Below, piece after piece: positions 8,737-17,940 of a DNA stretch of 64,000 bases. The DNA is from Enterocloster clostridioformis (lineage in GTDB: Bacteria > Bacillota > Clostridia > Lachnospirales > Lachnospiraceae), in the NCBI RefSeq assembly GCF_020297485.1, contig NZ_JAIWZC010000001.1, positions 868,001 through 932,000 on the forward strand, given 5' to 3'. Numbering within the stretch: position 1 is the stretch's first letter; each line of letters starts with the position of its first letter. A model generated the notes under the pieces. It was not told the origin of the DNA, made no database searches, and saw only the letters and a list, made by a program, of their open reading frames with translations. The translations under genes and the position numbers were made by a program.

Positions 8737-9704
8737 GACAGGCCCCACCTCCCCTCCAGGAATGCGGCAAAGATGCCCGTCGCCTCCATGACCGGGAGTG
8801 CATACCCACGGAGCTGTTCCAGATCAAGTCTGGCATAGGAGCGGATGGCGTTCTGGTCTGTATGCCCAAGGGTTTTTCTTACTGCTTCATAAGGGATGTT
8901 GTCATTGACCATGGAGCTTGCAAGGGATGAACGAAAAGCATGTGCTCCCTGTTTGCGCCCGTCCGGGTCAATCCCGGCTGCCGCTATGGCAGTCCTTACA
9001 ATCTTAGTGATTGCCTGCACGGAGATATGGCTGTATGGAGGGACAATGCGGAGGAACACATATGGACTGCCATGACCGGCACGTTCTTCCCGCAGATACC
9101 GCTCCAATGCGGTTTTTACATCGGGAACCATGGGAAATTCCATGGCGATTCCGGTTTTATGCTGTGTAATCCGAATCAGGTTCCTGTCAAAGTACAGACA
9201 TTCAAGTGTCATGGATGAAATATCACCGCTCCGGATCCCCAGCCGTGTCGCAAGGAGCAGGGCTGCATAATCACGCTTCCCATGTGGAGAATCCTGGTTT
9301 ATGCTGCTCTCAATTTTCAGGATTTCCTCTGTGGTGTAAACCGAGGGGTATGGCTGCGGCCTTTTAAACCGAGGGACGATACCGCTGTAATCCCTGTCGG
9401 TATAGCCGGACTGGTAAGCATACCGGAGGAATGTCCGGATGTGTGAAAGATACCACTTGCTACTGATGGTCAGGCAGGCAGTCCCTATATTCCGGGCATT
9501 CATTTCCTGCGGTTTCATACAGCCTGTTTCAGCCATGGCGGATAAGAAGTAGTGCCCAATCTTATCATGCAGATGGATAGAGCTTTCCCGAAGCCCCCTG
9601 CGCCACCCATCTTCAAGATACGTTCTCAGGAAAGCATCCATCTCCGGATTCAGTTCCTGATACCTGCACAGTGTAGGTGTGTTTTCATTTGTCTGTTGAT
9701 TCAT
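8733..9704 (-). CDS. ritA: RIT tyrosine recombinase A
   Basis: First recombinase of the trio, about 323 residues from MNQQTNENTP. It shows TRLGIRSGDISSMTL (first catalytic Arg), HAFRSSLASSMV (His-x-x-Arg) and LGHTDQNAIRSYARL (His and Tyr). The ATG at 9704 has AGGAGG upstream but at a long spacing of 14 bases; an in-frame ATG at 9764 lies inside the inverted repeat and would add 20 residues with no ribosome-binding site. Stop overlaps the start of recombinase B. Confidence 0.83.
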   Translation of the reverse strand: MNQQTNENTPTLCRYQELNPEMDAFLRTYLEDGWRRGLRESSIHLHDKIGHYFLSAMAETGCMKPQEMNARNIGTACLTISSKWYLSHIRTFLRYAYQSGYTDRDYSGIVPRFKRPQPYPSVYTTEEILKIESSINQDSPHGKRDYAALLLATRLGIRSGDISSMTLECLYFDRNLIRITQHKTGIAMEFPMVPDVKTALERYLREERAGHGSPYVFLRIVPPYSHISVQAITKIVRTAIAAAGIDPDGRKQGAHAFRSSLASSMVNDNIPYEAVRKTLGHTDQNAIRSYARLDLEQLRGYALPVMEATGIFAAFLEGRWGLS

Positions 9705-9760
9705 GGTTATGGTTAAAGCCTCCTTTTTGTTTGATGACTTTAATGTACCATGCGGGTAAA

Positions 9761-9852
9761 ACATTATCCGAGGAAATCTTCTTAAAAGCCTTTACGAATG
9801 GGACTTTTTATGAATTTCCTCGGATAATTGAAAATCTCGGATAATGCGCCCT
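9761..9852. repeat. Right terminal inverted repeat of the RIT element
   Basis: Reverse complement of 6635-6726 with one mismatch. It lies upstream of the first recombinase gene and therefore probably also holds the promoter and binding sites of the trio. Confidence 0.9.
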
Positions 9853-9902
9853 ATCCCAGAACTCGGATAGGGCGCAATTATACACCACTTAGGGAAGTGG
9901 TG
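9846..9902. repeat. Pair of hairpins upstream of the old relaxase region (possible oriT part)
   Basis: Two perfect stems lie back to back: GCGCCCTATCC (9846-9856) with GGATAGGGCGC (9865-9875), and CACCACTT (9883-9890) with AAGTGGTG (9895-9902). The first overlaps the RIT end. Such hairpins are common at transfer origins near MobA relaxase genes, but no nick site can be assigned from sequence alone. The stretch 9903-10108 holds no gene that I can support. Confidence 0.45.
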
Positions 9903-10108
9903 CATTGCGCCCTGCCGGGGGCGTCCTGCGGACAGCAGATGATTTCCGCAGATTTTCAATCTGTTCCAATCATCACAGGGGAAGCTGCCCTTCCCCTGCG
10001 CTGGCTTCGCCAGCTACCCCATTGTGGCTTTGCCGCCCGAAAATCTTTCAGAAAGCGTATTCCATTTAGCAAGTTAAAGCTGTATAATAGTGTCAGCGAT
10101 AAATTCTT

Positions 10109-10200
10109 TAGGTTAGAATCGATGATGGGGTAAACGAAAAAGCAGTTTTGGCATTCCAGTGAACTGCCCCTTCGTTTACACCATTTTCGATTTGACCTAA
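10109..10200. repeat. Imperfect 30 bp inverted repeat, likely IS91-side element end
   Basis: The sequence 10109-10138 is an imperfect inverted copy of 10171-10200 (about 24 of 30 positions; core TGTAAACGAA versus GGTAAACGAA). It lies downstream of the IS91-type transposase gene and could be the replication-terminus end of that element or part of another relic. Confidence 0.45.
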
Positions 10201-10379
10201 TTGAACAAAGTGAGCGTCTGGGTAGCTGTTGCTTATGGACTTTCAATCTTTTTTCTTACCCATGATTATACAGGATTTCCCATGCAGAAGCTACAGAAAT
10301 CAAGTGTTTCCAGATAAATAGGTACGACAACAAAACCTCAAACTTTGAGGCTTCAGAAAACGTATGAAAGAATAAGATT

Positions 10380-11531
10380 TTAACATCTTTGTGGTATTCG
10401 AAGCTGTGGTTTTCCAAGATGACCACCGCAGGATTTACATACACAAATGTTTATCCCATAAAGCTGTTTCAGTATTTCCGGCATCTCCTTATTCCGGAGC
10501 TTCGAAAGATACTTTTGGCATCCAAGGAGATTCCGGCATAAAGTGAGCTTCCTGTGTTTGCTGCGGGTACAAAGAAGTCCGTAATGCCGAATCCTGACAA
10601 AACGTTTGGGTGGTACATGCATCAGAAAACGCCGTATAAATTCAACACCGGAAAGTGTCAGTTCTTTCCATTGTCCTTTATTCCGGTAATCCTTGACAGA
10701 AAAAGTAACATTTTCATCGTCCATACGGATGATACGGTGATTGCTGATGGCAATCCTATGGGTATATTTTCCAAGGTAATCAATCACAGACTGTGCACCG
10801 TTAAAAGTTTTCTTGCAGCAAGGAATCCATTCTGTATCATAACAGGAATCCATCAGCTCTTTGAAAGCATAATGATTACGATATTTTTCTGCACTTCCAT
10901 GGAACTCAAGCTGATCTGTATTCCAGAGATTTTTCAGCTCATCCATATATTTCCCGCGGAAGACTTTAGAGATAGCCCATATGGGAAGAAAAAACCCCGT
11001 ACCATTGTCTTTCCACTCGTTTTTCGGTGTCAGACCACCGCCAAGCAGTATTGTATGGATATGTGGATGAAAGTTCATTTCAGTTCCCCATGTATGCAGG
11101 ATGCAGATGTAACCAACAGAAGCGCCAAGGTGCTTTGAGTCAGCAGTCAGTTCACGGATTGTAGCAGAAGCCGCATGATACAGGGTGTCATATAACAGTT
11201 TCTGATTATTGTAAATGACTGGGTTCAGAATATCAGGAACTGTAAACACCAGGTGGAAATAAGGTGCATCAAGCACATCCTCCCTGCGTGCATCCATCCA
11301 CATTTCCTTTGGAACAGCCTGACACATGGGACAGCAACGATTACGGCAGGAGTTGTAGTGGATATGAACTGCACCACAGTCTTCACATACGCTGACGTTT
11401 GCACCATAAGCTCCCGTTTTGCAGTTCAGGATGTTCCGGGCAACTTTTGTCTGTTCCGGAGAAGGGAAATACTTTTCGAGGTATGCCGGATAAAAACACC
11501 GGAAAATATCCTGGACGGTGGGCTTATTCAT
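10380..11531 (-). CDS. IS91 family transposase (HUH rolling-circle type)
   Basis: Transposase of about 383 residues. The N-terminal zinc-binding domain shows CEDCGAVHIHYNSCRNRCCPMC; the HUH metal-binding motif is HPHIHTILLGGG; an aromatic-rich catalytic helix follows (GAQSVIDYLGKYTHRIAISN, with a tyrosine in the expected place). The C-terminus has a final CVCKSCGG. It would nick and transfer single-stranded DNA by rolling-circle transposition. The ATG at 11531 has GAAGG 8 bases upstream and overlaps the integrase gene by 8 bases. Confidence 0.88.
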   Translation of the reverse strand: MNKPTVQDIFRCFYPAYLEKYFPSPEQTKVARNILNCKTGAYGANVSVCEDCGAVHIHYNSCRNRCCPMCQAVPKEMWMDARREDVLDAPYFHLVFTVPDILNPVIYNNQKLLYDTLYHAASATIRELTADSKHLGASVGYICILHTWGTEMNFHPHIHTILLGGGLTPKNEWKDNGTGFFLPIWAISKVFRGKYMDELKNLWNTDQLEFHGSAEKYRNHYAFKELMDSCYDTEWIPCCKKTFNGAQSVIDYLGKYTHRIAISNHRIIRMDDENVTFSVKDYRNKGQWKELTLSGVEFIRRFLMHVPPKRFVRIRHYGLLCTRSKHRKLTLCRNLLGCQKYLSKLRNKEMPEILKQLYGINICVCKSCGGHLGKPQLRIPQRC

Positions 11532-12375
11532 AATCAGCACCTTCTTTCCTGTCAAAGGGGCTTTGGATTCCCATGATAGATTTGTTGCTGACATGAAGAT
11601 AAACTTCCGTGGATTTTGGGTCACGGTGCCCAAGCAGTGCCTGAATATTTTGCCGTTCTACGCCCTGCTCCATCAGATGAGTTGCAAAGCTATGGCGGAG
11701 ACAGTGCGGGGACGCTTCCTTTGGAAGTTCAGCATCAGCTACTGCCCGCCGCATTACTTGCTCCAGAGTACTGACTGTCAGGTAATTGCCGGTAAATTTA
11801 TTAGGAAACAGGATGCCACGTGGACGTCCTTTTTCAAACCAGTATTGTGTAAGGATATCCAGACAACGCTTAGACAGAATGGTATAGCGGTCCATCCTGT
11901 TCTTCGTATCCCGGACATGGATCTGCATATTTGAGCGGGAAATGTCATCATAATGAAGATGAATTACTTCAGAAACCCGCATGCCGGAAGAATACATGAC
12001 TGCAAGCATAGCCTTATATTTGATATCGTCAACAGCGTCTAACAAACGGTCAATTTCATCAGCAGTCAGTACAGTCGGAAGCCTGTGTTCTTGGATCATA
12101 CGTGGAACTGTGATATCATCCCAAAGGATATGCAGGACATTCCGATAGAAAAAACGGATAGCTGAATTATAAAGGTTCAGAGTTGTGGCTTTTAATCCTT
12201 CTTCTTTTTTTGCAAGCAGAAAAGTCCTGACATCCTGACAGGTAAGTTCTTCAGGACACTTGCCCTGATATTTCAGAAAGTAAGAGACATAGTTTTTATA
12301 ACAGTTGATGGAACGTTCTTTGAGGTTACGGATTTTTCCGGCTTCCTCAAGCTGTTCTAAATATTTTTCATACAT
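11524..12375 (-). CDS. Tyrosine recombinase/integrase coupled to the IS91 transposase
   Basis: Integrase of about 283 residues. A SAM-like N-terminal domain (SINCYKNYVSYFLKY) precedes a catalytic domain with SSGMRVSEVIHLHY, HCLRHSFATHLME and LGHRDPKSTEVYLHV, so all catalytic residues are present. The ATG at 12375 (MYEKYLEQLEE) has GGAGG 8 bases upstream. Such XerD-like genes accompany IS91-family transposases in several Firmicutes and may resolve or integrate transposition products; that role is inferred from the pairing. Confidence 0.87.
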   Translation of the reverse strand: MYEKYLEQLEEAGKIRNLKERSINCYKNYVSYFLKYQGKCPEELTCQDVRTFLLAKKEEGLKATTLNLYNSAIRFFYRNVLHILWDDITVPRMIQEHRLPTVLTADEIDRLLDAVDDIKYKAMLAVMYSSGMRVSEVIHLHYDDISRSNMQIHVRDTKNRMDRYTILSKRCLDILTQYWFEKGRPRGILFPNKFTGNYLTVSTLEQVMRRAVADAELPKEASPHCLRHSFATHLMEQGVERQNIQALLGHRDPKSTEVYLHVSNKSIMGIQSPFDRKEGADYE

Positions 12376-12449
12376 AATAAAATCCTCCATATAAAATCAG
12401 TAGTCATCAAAAACACTGCTTTATATGGAGGTGCATTTGGGTCATAAAA

Positions 12450-12468
12450 CCGCTTGCCAACCAAGCGG
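12450..12468. repeat. Hairpin at the integrase side of the IS91-like element
   Basis: CCGCTTG (12450-12456) and CAAGCGG (12462-12468) form a perfect 7 bp stem with a 5-base loop. A subterminal hairpin is expected near an IS91 end. The stretch 12469-12796 holds no supported gene. Confidence 0.5.
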
Positions 12469-12796
12469 AAGGGTGGTATTCTTTTCATAGGCAGTGGGAA
12501 GGTCGATCCTGTTTGATTGTTTGGTTGTGGTGACTTAACAATACTACTTTTAGGACTTGCTTTCCACTGTTTTGTTATAGAAAACAGAAAATCGCTATGC
12601 CACAGCCTTGGCAGGCCATCGCGCAGCGATTTTGTTCAATCCCAGTTTATCGAGTTGTCCATCATCGGGCCATCTTGCCCCGAACTTTCAAAACTGAATA
12701 CCAGCCGCCCACCGGCGGCACCACCGAGCAGGAAATCAGAAAAACGGTTTCCTGCTTTTTCTTTGCCCCAATGCCGGGAGAAAGGAGGTTTTTTTC

Positions 12797-14062
12797 TTGC
12801 AATGCCCACACTTTGATGTGAAAATCATTCAGCGAAGCAAACGCCAGTCAGCCGTTGCTTCCGCCGCCTACCAAAGCGGGGAACGGCTGTTCTCCGAATA
12901 CGACCAGAAGCAGAAATACCATTCCCATAAAAGCGAGATTGTCCACACTGAAATCATGCTGCCGCCCCATGCCCCGCCAGAGTACGCCGACCGCAATACC
13001 TTGTGGAACGCCGCCGAAGCCATAGAGAAACAATGGAACTCCCAACTTGCCCGGAGGTTCGTGCTTGCCATTCCGAGGGAACTCCCTAAGGAACAGTACG
13101 CCGACCTTATCCGGGACTACTGCCGGGAGTTTTTCGTTTCCAAAGGCATGCTTGCCGATTTTGCCATCCATGACAAGGTGGACGGGAACCCACACGCCCA
13201 TATCCTGCTTACTATGCGGGCGATGGACGAACAGAGCAAGTGGCTCCCCAAGAGCCGGAAGGTGTACGACCTTGATGAGAACGGCGAGCGTATCCGGCTT
13301 GCGTCAGGCAGATGGAAAAGCCACAAGGAGGACACCGTGGACTGGAACGCCCAGAAGTACGGGGAAATCTGGCGGCAGGGATGGGCGGACACAACCAACC
13401 GCTATCTGGAAGCCATCGGCAGCCCGGAACGCCTTGACCTTCGTTCCTTTGCCCGACAGGGGATTGATAAAATCCCCACCGTTCACATGGGGCCTGCGGT
13501 CAGCCAGTTGGAGAAACAAGGCATACAGACCAACATCGGCAACCTGAACCGGGACATCAAAGCTGCTAATGGACTTATGCAGTCTATCCGGCAGATGGTA
13601 CGGAACCTAAAGAGCTGTCTGTCTGACCTGAAGAAAAAGGCGGCGCTGCCGGAAACAGGCCAAGGAACCGACCATCCCGGAACTTCTTTCCCGGTATCTG
13701 GATATGCGGAGCGAGGAACGCACCGGCTGGACTTCCAAAGGGAAGTTAAAAGGAACTGTTGGGGATTTCAACAAGGTTATGGAAGCCCTTGACTTCCTGC
13801 GGCAGAAAGAGATTTCCACCGTGGAGAGCCTTGACGCCTATCTGGATGAAACCAGCGCACAGGCTGTTTCCATCCGTGAGGAAATCAGACCGATGGAAAA
13901 ACGTGCAAAAGAGATTGACCGGCTGCTTTTCCATATCGGGAACTTTGAAGCAAACAAGCCGGTTCATGCGAAATATACTGCTATCCGATGGACGAAACCA
14001 CAGTCCGTTGCCGCCCCCGTTGCTATCCCGTTGCCGAGCCAGTTGCCGGGGAAAATCCCGTA
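12797..14062 (+). pseudogene. MobA/MobL (MobQ) family relaxase, frameshifted and truncated
   Basis: Relaxase that would nick a transfer origin. Translation begins at a TTG (12797) with AAAGGAGG 8 bases upstream. The N-terminal domain is complete: CPHFDVKIIQRS, SAVASAAYQSGERL, HTEIMLPPHAP and the metal-binding DGNPHAHILLTMRAM. A small deletion near 13645-13660 shifts the frame; the first frame stops at 13792, while the proper continuation (KEPTIPELLSRYLDMRSEERTGW, then GKLKGTVGDFNKVMEALDFL) runs on in another frame to 14062. The C-terminus is replaced by unrelated sequence after FEANKPVHAKYTAIRW. The product would be a truncated nicking domain at best. Confidence 0.83.
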
Positions 14063-14144
14063 ACTGCGGGCTTTTCTCCCCTTTGACAACCAAAACAACA
14101 GAAAATTAAAAAAGTATAAAATAACCCAACCGCCAGACAGACTG

Positions 14145-14938
14145 AATCCCGTCTACACCGGCGCAATCGCTTCCCAAAAGAAGGAATACCGCTTCAAAAT
14201 CGGCACTATCGGGAAAAGAAGCCGGAGGAATGGATTGTTGTGGAAAACCAGCATGAGCCGCTTATCGACCGCAAGAGTTTTGACACCCTAGGGCGCAAGC
14301 TGAAATCCCGGCAGCGTCCAAGGCAGACCGGGGAATGCAGCCTGTTTGCGGGGCTGTTAAAATGCGGCGAGTGCGGGAAATCCTTGACTATCCGCTACAC
14401 CAACGACAAACACCCGAAGCAGATTTATTCCTGTAAGACGTACAACGCCTACGGCAAGAACCATTGCACACAGCACCGCATTGAATACGAAACCCTTTAC
14501 CGCTTTGTGCTGAACAAAATCCGGGAGTGCGCCAGAGCCGCCCTGATAGACGGGGAAGCCGTTGCCGGTAAGCTGTCCGACACTTGCGAAGCCGAGCAGA
14601 AAGGCCAGCGGGAAGCGTTGGAGCGTTCCCTTGCGAAAGACGGGGAACGGATTGACGTTCTGGAAAAGACGGTTTTGCGGCTGTATGAGGACACGGTTGA
14701 CGGACGCATCAGCGAAGCGAACTTCAATCTGCTGATGGAAAAGACGCAGAAGGAACAGGCAGAGTTAAAGGCGAAGGTGGAGGAAAGCCGGAAGGAGCTG
14801 GACGCAGCCACCCTAAACCGCCTGATTAAAGAAATCGTTGTCCATGAAACCATAGACAGCGACAAAACAAGACAAATTTCTATCGAAATTCATTTCAATC
14901 TCAAACCCATCCCGGAGGTGGAGCAGGTCACAGGCTGA
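14145..14938 (+). pseudogene. Large serine recombinase (TnpX/TndX-like), C-terminal fragment with frameshift
   Basis: Only the C-terminal half survives. It opens with NPVYTGAIASQKKEYRFKIG, loses one base in an A-run near 14215, and then continues in another frame from VENQHEPLIDRKSFDTLGRK. The zinc ribbon is clear (CGECGKSLTIRY, then CKTYNAYGKNHCTQH) and is followed by a long coiled coil ending in KTRQISIEIHFN. The N-terminal resolvase domain with the catalytic serine is absent, so it is inactive. This enzyme type drives excision of Tn4451/Tn5397-like elements, consistent with the MobA relic just upstream. Confidence 0.82.
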
Positions 14939-15021
14939 CCGCTCCCCCGCTCCGGGGAGGTTCTTAAAAAACTCCATATATATATATCTTGACGTGCCGC
15001 CGCCCGCCAGAAAGCCGCAAA

Positions 15022-15331
15022 TGGGAAGCAGGCCATTGTCAAAGTTTTTAAGGAAGCGGTCAAAAGTCCAATAGGAAGGCAGTGGACGGGATATATCAAA
15101 ACCGCAGTAATGAGCAATGAGAAGGTTGTTGTTCAGATAATCGACAAGGTCGGAAACCATGGAAAAACCTTCACATTTCATAACAATGAAGGAACAAATC
15201 ATGGCATGATTAGAAAAGCCTTTTCTTCCCGTATGAGGGAACTCCTGAACAAAAGATAAATCAAGCCGGAGGAATAACGAGTCATAAAATTTGGCAACAG
15301 GCTGAGAGGTAAAAAGACGGATGTCTTTCAA
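15022..15331 (-). pseudogene. IS transposase, N-terminal fragment
   Basis: About 100 residues resembling the N-terminal DUF772-like region of a DDE transposase (FVQEFPHTGRKGFSNHAMIC, HYCGFDISRPLPSYWTFDRF). The similarity ends near 15022, where the frame runs into the opposite-strand end of the serine recombinase fragment. No catalytic domain is present. The start ATG at 15331 lies near an AT-rich stretch without a clear ribosome-binding site. Confidence 0.6.
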
Positions 15332-15471
15332 AATTTCTTAACGGTAGATAACAATCAGCTCCTTTTGTGTGAATTGATTTTGACAACTTCATTATATCAA
15401 AGGGAGCTGGTTGTTTCTATAAATTTGGAGTGATAAAGAGGTTTGCCATGCCTCACAAACCCGCATAAATA

Positions 15472-15576
15472 CTAAATATTTGGAGTTTTGTCATGGCTAT
15501 CAGGCGGTTTGCTATATACGTGGTTTTCCTTGAGCATATAGGCGCTCTGCCCTTTCTTAAATTGTTTAATATCCAT
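15472..15576 (-). CDS. Small 34-residue protein of unknown function
   Basis: Short reading frame MDIKQFKKGQSAYMLKENHV ending in SHDKTPNI, with AAGGAAGG 7 bases before the ATG. The opening resembles the start of small accessory proteins of Tn916-like elements (an impression only), and it may be a truncated one. Located between the IS fragment and the toxin-antitoxin pair. Confidence 0.35.
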   Translation of the reverse strand: MDIKQFKKGQSAYMLKENHVYSKPPDSHDKTPNI

Positions 15577-15665
15577 TTTATATCCTTCCTTTGCTCGTTT
15601 TTCTATATGTGTCGTAGAAATTATGTGAGGCGGTAGACGGATATTAGGGATGAATTGCCGGGAAA

Positions 15666-16064
15666 TTATGTCCAGTCTTCTATCCGCAGCCCCGTGACGC
15701 GGGCAAACTCCCTGGTATTGTTTGTCACAAGTATCAGGCCTTGTGACCTAGCGTGCCCTGCGATTAACAGGTCCATGGGACCGATTGGCGTACCTTTCCT
15801 CTCCAGTTCCGCTCTTATCTGTCCATAGACTTCCGCTGCCTCGCCATCAAAATCCAAAACTGTAATTGCGGAGAGAAACAGCGACATCGCAATGCGGTTC
15901 TTTTCTACAGCCTGGCTTTTCTCCACGCCATGCATGAGTTCTGCATAAGTCACCACAGAAATGCACAGGTCTTCGGGATTCTGTGACAGGATTTTTCTGA
16001 TTACTGATTCCGGTTTGTTTTTAATGGCATAAATGCAGATATTCGTATCCATCATATATTTCAT
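15666..16064 (-). CDS. vapC: VapC-like PIN-domain toxin ribonuclease
   Basis: PIN-domain protein of 132 residues. Conserved acidic residues are visible in MMDTNICIYAIKNK (first Asp), VVTYAELMHGVEKS (Glu), and GPMDLLIAGHA (Asp), with TNNTREFARVTGLRIEDW at the end. VapC toxins cleave tRNA or rRNA using Mg2+. It overlaps the upstream antitoxin gene by 4 bases (ATGA), the usual type II toxin-antitoxin layout. It looks intact and may explain retention of this otherwise decayed DNA. Confidence 0.88.
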   Translation of the reverse strand: MKYMMDTNICIYAIKNKPESVIRKILSQNPEDLCISVVTYAELMHGVEKSQAVEKNRIAMSLFLSAITVLDFDGEAAEVYGQIRAELERKGTPIGPMDLLIAGHARSQGLILVTNNTREFARVTGLRIEDWT

Positions 16065-16291
16065 AGTTCTTCCCGCTCCTGCCCGGCCGTCTCTCCACGT
16101 CCTTCTTCCATGAAATCATCGGAAAACAGGTTCAAAGCGCTTAGGAATCCGGACCATTTATCCCCTTTCGGCATTAAGAGGACCACGTCGCCTATTTTAT
16201 TGACCATGACCTCATCCCCCTGGAAGCGGTATTCCTTTGGCAGCCTTACAGCCTGGCTCCGGCCATTTTCGAATAATTTTGCAGTCATCAT
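16061..16291 (-). CDS. vapB: VapB-like antitoxin (AbrB/MazE fold)
   Basis: Antitoxin of 76 residues with a swapped-hairpin DNA-binding start (TAKLFENGRSQAVRLPKEYRF, then GDEVMVNKIGDVVLLMPKG) and a C-terminal tail that should wrap the toxin. AGGAGG lies 9 bases before the ATG. The AT-rich repeat region 16308-16342 (TATATACTATGATATATAC) just upstream is a likely autoregulated promoter/operator. Confidence 0.87.
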   Translation of the reverse strand: MMTAKLFENGRSQAVRLPKEYRFQGDEVMVNKIGDVVLLMPKGDKWSGFLSALNLFSDDFMEEGRGETAGQEREEL

Positions 16292-16375
16292 AGTGAGACA
16301 CCTCCTTTATATCCTTAGTATATACTATGATATATACCGTGTCAAGGATGCGCTTTCCAATTATTTTAAAACGGT

Positions 16376-16383
16376 GAGGTAAA
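16376..16383. repeat. 8 bp target duplication, left copy
   Basis: GAGGTAAA directly precedes the left inverted repeat of the IS4-type element and is repeated at 18071-18078 directly after the right one. Confidence 0.8.
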
Positions 16384-16595
16384 GTTACAGTTCACAGGTC
16401 AATGTCATTTAGTTAACTTTTTGTAAAAGAAAGAATGTTTTTTTAAAATAGAGATCTGACGTTCCAAACGGATAGATTGAAGAGAAGGATATAGGGATTA
16501 TTTATCAGAAGTAGTTTTGTAAATATTTTACCGCAAGGCAAACAAACAGATTTACATCTGCTTCAAAAAGGGTATTATAGATATTGATGAAACTG

Positions 16596-17847
16596 TTACT
16601 TATGCTGCTCGATAAAATATCGAGGTTTTCGGAAGTGTGCCGTTTGGAGTCGTGGATACTGTCGATCATTCCGTATCGGAATCAGCTCTTTTGTCAGCAG
16701 GGACATCACATCTATGGAGTCTTTCCCTGTGTTCGGACGGAGAAAGACTCTACAAATATGAGCAGCCATACTGAAATTTACTTTGTATTCATATTTCGTG
16801 TTTCCCTTTTCTATGTTTGTAGGCATGGAAGTTACTCAATCCGACCGTATATTTCAGCTTACGGAAAGACCCCTCAATGGCCCATCTGGCATAGTATAGA
16901 AGTTTTATTTGTTCCGACGGGAATTCATCTGAAGGCAGATTAGTGACGATGCATTCATAAGAATCATCCGATATCGGAAACCGTACGATTCTAAAAGATA
17001 AATCGTAGGTATCCAAGGAACCATATGCAACGTAATCAAACGATGCAGCCGCATCCACAAAGCGTTTGTAATAACCTTCTTTAATCGATATCTTCTTTTT
17101 ATGACTGCGGACCAGAGTTACATTCACCTGAATATCAAAGGAGTCTGCATCTGGAAACTCAAAATTTCCAACAAGTCCTTTGGAATGGATATCTTTGGTG
17201 CGAAATAAAAAATACTGGCCTTTTTCCTTCACATGTACCATGTTGTTGTAAGAACAATAGCCTCTGTCACCGATAAAAACATCTTTTGTACCAGTCAGTA
17301 AATCGTGGCGGTCGACCATTTCACAGAAAGCACTAAATTCATCTTTCTGATGGATCGGCTGGATCAGCGCATCGGAATAAGTGTGCTTCTGTAAGTCGTA
17401 AAAAGCATTCAGATGCATACTGTAAAAGCCCTTTATTGAATGTCCATCAGAGACATGATACTCTTCTGGGGCGAAAGCAGGTTTACTGAAAAAGGTAAAG
17501 GTGGAGCCATCTGCAGCAAGAAAGCGGTAGCGTAGCTTTTTTTGGTCATAAAAGGAAGCAAAATGGTTAAAATGCCGAAATACAGCTTCCAGGGCATCCG
17601 GGCTAAGCTTTGCGCGTTGCTGGTTGAGTGCCGAAGCAGTTGGCGACTGTGGATCCATGTCGAAGAAGTCCAGCAATTCATTTTTTGTGCTGGAGGAGCC
17701 TTGGGAAACAAGGAAAGTGATAAGCTTATCGGCGGGGAACTTCCTGTTCCTTGTCAGATCGGTGTCCGAATAGGTAAATTCGGAGATTACGGATGAAACA
17801 AGATGGACGGAATGGGAAAAGCATTGTTTAATTTTTTGATGGAACAT
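16596..17847 (-). pseudogene. IS4 family transposase, internal deletion and frameshift near the C-terminus
   Basis: DDE transposase that starts at 17847 with AGGAGG upstream. Visible parts are YRFLAADGSTFTFF (first Asp), TKDVFIGDRGYCSYNN (second Asp) and YARWAIEGSFRKLKYTVGLS (Glu in the YREK-like region). After SNFHAYK the sequence jumps and changes frame; the rest (KGNTKYEYKVNFSMAAHICR to the end at 16596) continues in another frame, with roughly 25-30 residues missing by comparison with the expected family pattern. Catalytic residues survive but the protein is interrupted. Confidence 0.8.
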
Positions 17848-17894
17848 TGTGTGTACCTCCTTGAATTAGAATGAATTTATGATTCTAATCCAAG

Positions 17895-17940
17895 GGCCGC
17901 TCTCGCTACCTATTAAAGTCAATCAGTAGCGAGAGCGGCC
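17895..17940. repeat. Perfect 15 bp stem inside the IS
   Basis: GGCCGCTCTCGCTAC pairs exactly with GTAGCGAGAGCGGCC around a 16-base loop, about 50 bases upstream of the transposase start. A structure in this position can block readthrough transcription from outside promoters; that role is inferred. Confidence 0.7.

Larger units (their letters stand above)
6635..9852 (-). mobile_element. RIT element: three adjacent tyrosine recombinases between ~92 bp inverted repeats
   Basis: Three overlapping tyrosine recombinase genes, all leftward, are enclosed by long terminal inverted repeats (6635-6726 and 9761-9852) that differ at only one position. This is the layout of recombinase-in-trio (RIT) elements. 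The octamer AGGGCGCA occurs just at the left end (6635-6642) and again just beyond the right end (9869-9876), which could be a duplicated or crossover target sequence. The element carries no other genes and separates the DUF3847 remnant from the relaxase region of the same older mobile element. Confidence 0.85.
10109..12468 (-). mobile_element. IS91-like element carrying a tyrosine integrase plus HUH transposase
   Basis: Two coupled leftward genes, an integrase and an IS91-family transposase, are bordered by a hairpin repeat at 12450-12468 and an imperfect inverted repeat at 10109-10200. The exact ends are not proven; these borders are my estimate. It sits within the decayed mobilisable element, between its hairpin region and the relaxase gene. 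Confidence 0.6.

Noticed and set aside
9828..10133. 101-residue plus-strand frame right of the RIT element
   Set aside because: Covers the hairpin region upstream of the old relaxase gene; no recognisable protein and repeat structure explains the open frame.
12517..12816. 99- and 74-residue frames upstream of the relaxase
   Set aside because: They run into the relaxase start in other frames and show no protein-like features.
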